Of a stretch of DNA of 64,000 bases, positions 41,434-47,947 are shown in pieces. The stretch spans positions 29,974-93,973 of the forward strand of contig CAZKWY010000001.1 in NCBI GenBank assembly GCA_964556655.1, written 5' to 3'. The notes under the pieces were generated by a model, which saw only the letters and a program-made list of their open reading frames with translations, ran no database searches and had not been told where the DNA came from. Positions within the stretch are counted from its first letter, which is position 1. Each line of letters begins with the position of its first letter. This DNA is from CAZKWY01 sp964556655. GTDB lineage: Bacteria; Patescibacteriota; Minisyncoccia; Portnoybacterales; UBA2143. The translations under genes were made by a program, and so were the position numbers.

Positions 41434-41796
41434 ATGAAAAAGATACTCATTATTGAAGATGAAGAGGTCTTGCTTAATCTCATTGAGGCGAAGCTAAGAA
41501 AAGAAGGCTACAAAGTAGCAATAGCCAAAGACGGAGTAGAGGGGCTTAAAATGGCCAGAAAAGAAAAGCCGGACTTAATTTTAGTTGATATTATTATGCC
41601 TCGCAAAGGAGGGTTTGAGGTGATGGAAGAAATAAGAAACGAAGAAGAGATGAAGGATATTCCTATTATTGTCATTTCTAATTCGGGTCAGCCAGTAGAG
41701 CTAGACAGGGTCAAAAAACTGGGTGTTAAGGATTGGCTGATTAAAACTAATTTCGATCCGCAGGAAGTAGTGGAAAAAGTTAAAAAATATTTATAA
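41434..41796 (+). CDS. Stand-alone response regulator receiver (REC) protein 1
   Basis: 120 aa, only a CheY-like receiver. It has the acidic pair in ILIIEDEE, phospho-acceptor Asp 52 in LILVDIIMP, Ser/Thr in IVISNSG and Lys in WLIKTNF. No output domain. It likely receives phosphate from the PAS kinase just upstream and passes it on or acts by protein contact. ATG 41434 gives the canonical start; an earlier ATG at 41410 adds eight unlikely residues. Confidence 0.9.
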   Translation: MKKILIIEDEEVLLNLIEAKLRKEGYKVAIAKDGVEGLKMARKEKPDLILVDIIMPRKGGFEVMEEIRNEEEMKDIPIIVISNSGQPVELDRVKKLGVKDWLIKTNFDPQEVVEKVKKYL

Positions 41797-41868
41797 TTTA
41801 GCAGGCTGAAGCGGCATTTTTCTTTTTTTTAAGGAAAAAACAAGGTTTCGGTTTTGCCAAAAATTAAA

Positions 41869-42312
41869 ATGAGCGAATTATCTCAAAAAAATAATCATAG
41901 CGAAGAAGAGCTGGAAAAAAGCGCGTCGGAAAATTCCACAAAAATCGCTGTCTTAGTGGTAGAAGATGATAAATTTTTGCGAGAATTGCTGGCGCGGAAG
42001 TTGAAGGCAAGTGGCTTTGATGTTATGTCAGCTATTGATGGCAAAGAAGTCGCTAAAAAAATAGAAGAAAAGACCCCCCAGCTTATTCTATTAGATCTAG
42101 TTCTGCCTGGCGTGGATGGCTTCGAAATATTAAAGGAGCTTAAGGGAGACCCTAAAACTAAACAAATCCCTGTTATTGTTTTAAGCAATCTGGGCCAGAA
42201 AGAAGAAGTGGAAAAAGGAATTAAGCTGGGCGCTAGTGATTATTTGATTAAGGCCCATTTTACGCCTGATGAGATTATCAATAAAATCAGGACTGTCTTG
42301 GGCGAAGAATAG
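41869..42312 (+). CDS. Stand-alone response regulator receiver (REC) protein 2
   Basis: 147 aa. A disordered, charged N-terminal extension of about 25 residues is followed by a REC domain with VLVVEDDKFL, LILLDLVLPGVDG (phospho-acceptor Asp), VIVLSNLG and DYLIKAHF. No output domain. ATG 41869 preferred; a TTG at 41854 is possible. It follows the first receiver by about 70 bp. Its C-terminal codons overlap the DUF3048 ORF. Confidence 0.88.
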   Translation: MSELSQKNNHSEEELEKSASENSTKIAVLVVEDDKFLRELLARKLKASGFDVMSAIDGKEVAKKIEEKTPQLILLDLVLPGVDGFEILKELKGDPKTKQIPVIVLSNLGQKEEVEKGIKLGASDYLIKAHFTPDEIINKIRTVLGEE

Positions 42313-43345
42313 TTTTTATTTCGCAAAACGCAAGAAAGTAAATTTTTTTGCAGTCTGCTTTTTTGTTTTAGCCGTTGGGCTAATTTTTATTTTTCGCCAA
42401 GCACTAGTAAGAGAGACTTTTGAAGAGTCGCCTGATTTGTTGATCCATAAAATCCAAAAAGAGCCGTCTTTAATCGGATTGCCATGCGAAAATCAGAAAA
42501 AAAGGCCCTTAGCGGTGGCCTTGGCCAATGACCCTCAAGCGCGGCCTTTGTCAGGCCTTTTTTCTGCTGAATTGGTCATAGAAATGCCGGTGATAACAGG
42601 AGGCATCACCAGGCTATTGGCCTTTTATCAATGTTTTTTGCCGGAAGAAATCGGTTCTTTAAGAAGCGCTCGCCACGACTTTATTCCTTTAGCAATGGGC
42701 TTCGACGCTGTTCTAGTTCATTGGGGAGGCTCTCATTTTGCTCTAGAAAAATTAAGAAAAGGAGCAGCAGATAATCTTGACGCCCTAACAAACCCCTTCT
42801 CTTCTTTTTACAGAAAAGACAGCTTGCCCCGTCCTCATAATGGCTTTACTTCGGCTGGCCGCTTGTGGCAGGCAATAGAGAAAATAGGTTATCGCGTTCA
42901 GAACCAGTGGGAAGGCTATTCGCGTTTTAGCGAGGAAAAAGGCGAAAATACTAAAAAGCGGAATATTGAAATAGGATATCCCTATCCTTATAATGTTTTA
43001 TGGAGATATCAGGAAAAAAGCGGACTCTATGAGCGTTTTCGCGCTGGAGAAAAAGAATTGGATTCTCTTAACCAAAAACAAATTAAAGCCAAAAATATTA
43101 TTATTATGAGAGTTCCTTCTGTTCAGATTGAAGGCCAGTATAACGATCTTAATTTAGAAGGGGAAGGGCCTTGCCAAGTTTATCAAGGCGGTAAAAAATT
43201 AGACTGTTTTTGGCAGAAAAGCGAAAAGTTTCCGACTAGTCCTCTCCTTTTTGTTGATCGAAAAGCTAAGCAGGAAATTCCTTTAGCGCCGGGAAAGATC
43301 TGGATAGAAATTGTCCAGCCCGACCAAACAGTGTCTTGGTTCTAA
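42269..43345 (+). CDS. DUF3048 (YerB-like) membrane-anchored protein
   Basis: 358 aa. An N-terminal anchor (VNFFAVCFFVLAVGLIFIF) precedes a DUF3048 domain: RPLAVALANDPQARPLSGLFSAELVIEMP, GGITRLLAFYQ, EEIGSLRSARHDFIPLAMGF, and VHWGGS. The domain is widespread in Firmicutes lipoproteins and in Patescibacteria; its biochemical role is unknown. The start overlaps the second receiver by 44 bp. A later start is possible since the anchor begins at about residue 24. Confidence 0.8.
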   Translation: MRLSIKSGLSWAKNSFYFAKRKKVNFFAVCFFVLAVGLIFIFRQALVRETFEESPDLLIHKIQKEPSLIGLPCENQKKRPLAVALANDPQARPLSGLFSAELVIEMPVITGGITRLLAFYQCFLPEEIGSLRSARHDFIPLAMGFDAVLVHWGGSHFALEKLRKGAADNLDALTNPFSSFYRKDSLPRPHNGFTSAGRLWQAIEKIGYRVQNQWEGYSRFSEEKGENTKKRNIEIGYPYPYNVLWRYQEKSGLYERFRAGEKELDSLNQKQIKAKNIIIMRVPSVQIEGQYNDLNLEGEGPCQVYQGGKKLDCFWQKSEKFPTSPLLFVDRKAKQEIPLAPGKIWIEIVQPDQTVSWF

Positions 43346-43349
43346 AATT

Positions 43350-44288
43350 ATGCTTATTTTAATTTACGGCGAAGACGACTTCCGTCTTAAAGAAAAATTT
43401 AGAGAGATTGTTAGTCAATACCGCGCTAAATATCAAAGCGGAATAAATATTTTTTTCTTTGAAGGCGATTGTTCTTTTAGCGAAATAAAAAGCCGGGTTG
43501 AGGTTGTTTCTATGTTTGAAGAAAAGAAACTGATCGTTTTAAAAAACTGCCTTAGCAAAAAAGTTTTTTTAGATGAGCTAATGGGTTATTTTAAAAAACG
43601 CGGCCTCAGAGAAGATAAAGGAATTATTTTTGTCGCTTTAGAAGAGGGAAAATTCAAAACAAGCGCCGCCCTTAAAAGCCAGCTAGGTATGTTTGAAGAA
43701 TTTGCTCCTTTGCAGAGGGGCGAGTTATTAAAATGGGTTTTGGCGCGGGCAAAAGCAAATCATCTTTCATTGCCTGTGTCAGCGGCAGAAAAAATGGCTT
43801 TCTCTTTGGGTGGCGATCTTTGGCAGATGGCTAATGAAATTGATAAGCTAGCTGCTTATGCGGGCATTGGCCGCCAATTTCTTAGCGAAAAAGATATCGA
43901 TGATTTAGTGAAAGCAAAATTTTCCGCTAATATTTTTGAAGCCTTAGACGCGCTGGCGCAAAAAGATAAAAAAAAGGCAGCAGAGCTGATAAGGGGCATG
44001 GTGGCCTATGGCGAAAACGAAATTTACCTTTTTTCTATGATCACTTATCAAATTAGAACTCTTTTAAAAATCAAGGACCTAATGGATCAAAAGATATCTT
44101 TTGATAGCTTAATTTCTAGAAGCAGACTTCATCCTTTCGTGGTGAAAAAAAGCTCTCGCGTTTTAAATGGCTTTAGCCTTGAGCAACTAAAAAAAATATC
44201 CAGGCGTTTGCTGGAAATGGAAAAAGAAATAAAAAAAGGCCGTTTAGAAGGGGCTGCGGCCTTAGATCTGCTTATAGCTGAATTTTGA
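43350..44288 (+). CDS. holA: DNA polymerase III delta subunit
   Basis: 312 aa clamp-loader subunit. MLILIYGEDDFRLKEKFREI opens the protein. VVSMFEEKKLIVLKN, LKWVLARAKANHLSLPVSAAEKMAFSLGGDLWQMANEIDKLAAY and FSANIFEALDALAQKDKKKAAEL are typical of HolA. It opens the beta clamp (dnaN is encoded near the origin in this window). Start at ATG 43350 rather than the in-frame upstream ATG, which lies inside the DUF3048 gene. Confidence 0.92.
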   Translation: MLILIYGEDDFRLKEKFREIVSQYRAKYQSGINIFFFEGDCSFSEIKSRVEVVSMFEEKKLIVLKNCLSKKVFLDELMGYFKKRGLREDKGIIFVALEEGKFKTSAALKSQLGMFEEFAPLQRGELLKWVLARAKANHLSLPVSAAEKMAFSLGGDLWQMANEIDKLAAYAGIGRQFLSEKDIDDLVKAKFSANIFEALDALAQKDKKKAAELIRGMVAYGENEIYLFSMITYQIRTLLKIKDLMDQKISFDSLISRSRLHPFVVKKSSRVLNGFSLEQLKKISRRLLEMEKEIKKGRLEGAAALDLLIAEF

Positions 44289-44294
44289 TGGGGT

Positions 44295-44639
44295 TTATTT
44301 TATTTTTTCTATTATTTTAGAAAAAACAGCAGGGTGTTTTTCCGCTAGCTTAGCCAATATTTTTCTGTCTAGGGCGATGTTTTCTTTTTTGAGCTGGTTA
44401 ATAAAACGGCTATAGGTTAGATGATATTTCCTGGCAGCGGCGTTTATTTTAATCTGCCAAAGACGGCGAAAATCGCGCTTTTTACGGCGGCGGTCTCTAT
44501 AAGCGTAAGTCCAAGCATGCTGGAGAGCTTCTTTGGCAAGGCGATATTTAGAATTTCTCCCCCATTTAAAGCCTTTGGCTTGTTTGATTATTTTTTTGCG
44601 GCGCTTGTGCGCCATGGTTCCTCGTTTGATTCTTGTCAT
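44295..44639 (-). CDS. rplT: 50S ribosomal protein L20
   Basis: 114 aa. It begins [24 protein letters not shown] and contains [29 protein letters not shown]-type sequence and [14 protein letters not shown]. It is an early-assembly 23S rRNA binder. It follows rpmI by 2 bp in the infC-rpmI-rplT operon. Its stop lies 6 bp from the convergent holA stop. Confidence 0.96.
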   Translation of the reverse strand: [114 protein letters not shown]

Positions 44640-44641
44640 AA

Positions 44642-44839
44642 TTAATTCAATGAGATTAGCTTTTTAACCTTTTTCCGATTAACAGAAGAAAAGGGCTTTT
44701 CTTTCCTTTTGGCTCTTGTTTTGTTGCCTGATTCTTTGGCGTTGAAATGGTCCTGATGAGTAGATCTTTTCAGGATTCTTTTTTTGCCGGTAATTTTTAT
44801 TCTCTTTAGAAGAGATTTATTGGTTTTTGTCTTTCCCAT
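44642..44839 (-). CDS. rpmI: 50S ribosomal protein L35
   Basis: 65 aa basic protein: KTNKSLLKRIKITGKKRILKR, then HQDHFNAKESGNKTRAKRK. Length and position between infC and rplT are standard. Confidence 0.94.
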   Translation of the reverse strand: MGKTKTNKSLLKRIKITGKKRILKRSTHQDHFNAKESGNKTRAKRKEKPFSSVNRKKVKKLISLN

Positions 44840-44843
44840 ATGG

Positions 44844-45380
44844 TTAGTTTTTAGGGGCTATCACAACGTTTAATCCTCTTGGCTGGTTTTTAATTTCTTG
44901 CTCAATGCTTATTTCCCCTGGAATAGAATCAATAAAGCTTTGCAATCTTTCTTTGGCCGTGGCTATAAGCTTCTTTTCCCTCCCTTTGAGAATAATTTCA
45001 ATTTTTATTTTGTGGCCTTTTTTAAGAAACTTTTCTGCCTGTTTAGATCTTATTTCTAGATCATGCTGGCCGATTCTTGGGCTAATTCTAATTCCTTTAA
45101 TCTCTACTTTTTTTATCTTTGATTTTTGTTCTTTTTCTTGCTTTTTCTTTTGGTACTGGTATTTGCCGTAATCCATGATACGGCAGACAGGCGGTCTGGC
45201 ATTGGGAACAATTTCGATTAGATCCAAACCTTTTTCTTTGGCTATCTGTCTGGCTTGGTCTATCTCTATTACGCCTATATTCTGGCCCTTTTCGTCAATC
45301 AGCCGTACGGGGCTAATCCTTATTTCTTCGTTGACCCTAGTTTTGCTTATTCTGTTTTTAGGATGGTATTTTTTGTAAAT
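44844..45380 (-). CDS. infC: Translation initiation factor IF-3, AUU start
   Basis: 178 aa when started at ATT 45380: YKKYHPKNRISKTRVNEEIR, then VRLIDEKGQNIGVIEIDQARQIAKEKGLDLIEIVP, the full N-domain of IF-3. The C-domain has RIMDYGKYQYQKKK, ISPRIGQHDLEIRSKQAEKFLKKG and VKIEIILKGRE-type sequence. No ATG, GTG or TTG precedes the domain in a sensible place; TTG 45227 would delete it. AUU is the known autoregulatory start of infC in E. coli, so the rare codon fits. First gene of infC-rpmI-rplT. Confidence 0.9.
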   Translation of the reverse strand: MYKKYHPKNRISKTRVNEEIRISPVRLIDEKGQNIGVIEIDQARQIAKEKGLDLIEIVPNARPPVCRIMDYGKYQYQKKKQEKEQKSKIKKVEIKGIRISPRIGQHDLEIRSKQAEKFLKKGHKIKIEIILKGREKKLIATAKERLQSFIDSIPGEISIEQEIKNQPRGLNVVIAPKN

Positions 45381-45415
45381 TATATTTTTGTTTCTTATTG
45401 TTAAATTAAAAAATG

Positions 45416-45804
45416 TGGAGACGGCGGGAATCGAACCCGCGTCTAAAAGTTATTTCTTTAACAATTCTACAAGCTTAGCTTGGTTTAATTTAAAAATCAA
45501 GAGCTAGAAACCAAGCAAAAAATCTTGATTTTTTTTGTTTCTTTGTTTTTAAGCGGATAAGCGAAACTTTTTATCGCCGAGCCTAATAAATTGACGCCCG
45601 GCTTCTCCTATTAGACATAAGAGAAGAGGACGGCCGTTGGCTTTAAGCAACAGCAAGAGCTGGAGCGGCGAATAGCGAAGCTACCGCGCTCTTTGCTTTG
45701 TTGAATAAGTTAGCACTTATTTTTTAGCCAAATTTTAACGAGGTTTTGACTGGCCTCGGCTTGCTTGTTAAGGAAACGAACTTTTATCGATGCCTTTCAT
45801 CCCC
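45416..45804 (-). ncRNA. ssrA: Transfer-messenger RNA (tmRNA)
   Basis: 389 nt on the minus strand. 5' GGGGATG (45804-45798) pairs with 3' CGTCTCC (45423-45417, with G-U pairs) to form the acceptor. The T-arm GCGGGTTCGATTCCCGC is near the 3' end. The full CCA is not encoded (A-CA). The tag frame starts at GCT 45714 after TAAGT and ends TAA 45643; it reads ANLFNKAKS... and ends APALAVA, 23 residues, longer than in E. coli. It rescues stalled ribosomes with SmpB, encoded immediately upstream. Confidence 0.95.
45643..45714 (-). other. tmRNA tag-peptide reading frame
   Basis: Resume codon GCT, 23 sense codons, stop TAA. The tag is hydrophobic and alanine-rich at its end (FAAPALAVA), as needed for protease recognition. 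The sequence before the resume codon (AATAAGT) parallels the E. coli TAGTC. Confidence 0.8.
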
Positions 45805-45809
45805 TTTAT

Positions 45810-45838
45810 AATTAACCAAAAAAGAAAGTTATAGGCAA
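45810..45838 (-). promoter_or_regulatory. Possible tmRNA promoter
   Basis: TTGCCT (45838-45833), 17-nt spacer, TTAATT (45815-45810) on the minus strand. The start would be at about 45804, the mature 5' end of tmRNA. The -10 is weak. Confidence 0.4.
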
Positions 45839-45849
45839 GGCCTTAAAGG

Positions 45850-46299
45850 CTATTCTCTTTTACGCAGAGCGCGTTCAATCCTTCTCTTGGCCTCCCTCCT
45901 TTTAATCGATTCTCTTTTGTCTTTTTTTCTTTTCCCTCTGCCTAGGCCGAACTCAAGCTTAATTTTCTTTTTTCTATTATAAACCCGAATTGGCACTAAA
46001 GTCAACCCCTGGGCCTTTATTTTCCCAATCAGGCTTTTAATTTCTTCTTTGCTTAAAAGAATTTTTCTCGTGCGGTAGGGATCGTATTCCGGTGGAGAAT
46101 TTTTTTCTTGGTAAGGAGGAATGTGGGCGTTAATAAGCCATGCTTCATTGCCTTTTATCGTCACATAGCTGCCTTTTAAGCTCATTCGTCCGCTTCTGAT
46201 AGATTTTACTTCTTGGCCTGATAAAACTAAGCCTCCTTCATAGGCCTCTATAATGCGGTAGTCATATTTAGCCCTAGGGTTTCTTGCTAGGTTTGGCAT
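45850..46299 (-). CDS. smpB: SsrA-binding protein SmpB
   Basis: 149 aa. LARNPRAKYDYRIIEAYEGGLVLSGQEVKSIR, MSLKGSYVTIKGNEAWLINAHIPPY and PYRTRKILLSKEEI are family signatures. The basic C-terminal tail (RKKDKRESIKRREAKRRIER) enters the mRNA channel during trans-translation. It is adjacent to ssrA on the same strand. Confidence 0.96.
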   Translation of the reverse strand: MPNLARNPRAKYDYRIIEAYEGGLVLSGQEVKSIRSGRMSLKGSYVTIKGNEAWLINAHIPPYQEKNSPPEYDPYRTRKILLSKEEIKSLIGKIKAQGLTLVPIRVYNRKKKIKLEFGLGRGKRKKDKRESIKRREAKRRIERALRKRE

Positions 46300-46375
46300 A
46301 AGAAAGATTGAATAAATAAGCTTATCCTGCTAAGATATTAGCATAATTAAAGGCAGTAAACAATTTTGGAAGCTA

Positions 46376-47923
46376 ATGATTAGAGAAAAAATTAAAACAT
46401 TAATTAAAGAAAAGATCGGACGGGAAGCGGTTTTAGAGAGGCCGCTTTATTCTCAATTCGGCGATTATTCGACTAACTTGGCTCTTAAGGAAAAAATTAA
46501 TCCTCAAAAAATTGTCAAGAAATTATCACAATCGCCTTTATTCGACAAGGTCGAAGCAGCCGGTCCCGGCTTCATAAACTTTCATCTTTCTTCGGAAGCG
46601 CTCAAAGAAGAATTGAAGGTTGCTTTAAGGCAAAAAAACGATTACGGGAAATTAAAAGCAGAAAAAAAAGAAAAAATTCAAGTGGAATTTATTTCAGCTA
46701 ATCCAACGGGACCTTTGACTGTCGGTAACGGTCGTGGCGGGCCTTGGGGCGATGTTTTAGCCAAAGTCTTAGAAAAAGCGGGCCATCAAGTGAAAAAAGC
46801 TTATTATGTCAATGATTACGGTCGGCAAATTGAACTTTTAGGCCATTCTATTCTAGGCGGCAAACAAAGCGTTTATCAGGGTGAATATATCAAAGAGCTG
46901 GCAAAAAAAATTATTTCTTCCCGCAAAAAGCCAGCTGACCCTTATCAAGTTGGCCAACTGGCTGCTCAAGAAATTCTTGAAAACTCCATCAAAAAAACCA
47001 TTGCTCGAATGAAAATAAAATTTGATCAATGGATTTTCGAATCGTGTCTCTACCAATCCGGGCAGGCAGAAGAAATGCTTGCTTTTTTGAGAAAAAAAGG
47101 GTTAATTTGTGAAAAGGACGGAGCCTTGTGGTTCAAGTCTTCTTCTTTGGGGGATCGCAGAGACAGAGTGGTAGTAAGAAAAGACGGAACAAAAACATAT
47201 TTACTGGGGGATCTCGCTCTCCACCGGCTTAAGTTTGAAAAAGAAAAGTTTGATCGGGCAATCAATGTTTGGGGGGCGGACCATCATGGCGATGTCGCCG
47301 CTCTAGAGGCGGGGGTTAAGACCTTGGGGCGCGATAACAAGCTGGAAACTATTCTTTTGCAATTTGTGACAGTGTTGGAAAGGGGAGAAAAAAGAAAAAT
47401 GTCTAAGCGTTCCGGCTTTTATGTTACTATGGACGAGCTTCTTGATCAGGCGGGAGCAGACGCGGTGCGTTTTTTCTTTTTAGAAAAATCAGTTAACACG
47501 CACCTGACTTTTGATATCAAGCTTGCCCAAGAGCGTTCTTCTAAAAACCCGGTTTATTATGTCCAATATGCTTATGCCAGAGCCTGTCGGGTTTTGGAAA
47601 AAGCCCGGGCTAAAAGCCTTTCCCCTTCATTTTTAACAGGAAAAGATTTTTTTAAGGAAAAAACAGAGAAGGAGCTCTTGCGTCATCTAGTTAAGCTTCC
47701 GGAAATTATAGAAGAGACCGCTTGCGATTATCAGCTTCAGCGCTTGCCCCGCTACGCTTTTGAGCTGGCTGGCCTTTTCCATAAGTTTTACGAGCAGTGT
47801 CCTGTTTTGAGCGGAGAAAAAAAAGAGGTCGTTCAATTGAGATTGGCGTTAGTCAGCGCTGCCAAGCAAGTATTAAAAAACACCCTTTCTTTAATGGGCA
47901 TTAGCGCTCCCAAAAGAATGTAG
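46376..47923 (+). CDS. argS: Arginyl-tRNA synthetase with altered HIGH motif
   Basis: 515 aa class I synthetase. The N-terminal Add-1 domain is followed by VEFISANPTGPLTVGNGRGG, then the KMSKS loop KRKMSKRSGFYVTM and the DALR anticodon domain (about residues 395-515, VYYVQYAYARACRVL). In the usual motif GPLHxGHGR both histidines are present; here they read T and N (TVGN). All other parts look intact and the gene sits among other synthetase genes, so it is probably active. Divergent from smpB across 76 bp. Confidence 0.93.
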   Translation: MIREKIKTLIKEKIGREAVLERPLYSQFGDYSTNLALKEKINPQKIVKKLSQSPLFDKVEAAGPGFINFHLSSEALKEELKVALRQKNDYGKLKAEKKEKIQVEFISANPTGPLTVGNGRGGPWGDVLAKVLEKAGHQVKKAYYVNDYGRQIELLGHSILGGKQSVYQGEYIKELAKKIISSRKKPADPYQVGQLAAQEILENSIKKTIARMKIKFDQWIFESCLYQSGQAEEMLAFLRKKGLICEKDGALWFKSSSLGDRRDRVVVRKDGTKTYLLGDLALHRLKFEKEKFDRAINVWGADHHGDVAALEAGVKTLGRDNKLETILLQFVTVLERGEKRKMSKRSGFYVTMDELLDQAGADAVRFFFLEKSVNTHLTFDIKLAQERSSKNPVYYVQYAYARACRVLEKARAKSLSPSFLTGKDFFKEKTEKELLRHLVKLPEIIEETACDYQLQRLPRYAFELAGLFHKFYEQCPVLSGEKKEVVQLRLALVSAAKQVLKNTLSLMGISAPKRM

Positions 47924-47947
47924 GCGTTGTTTAAGAGAGAAATAAAA

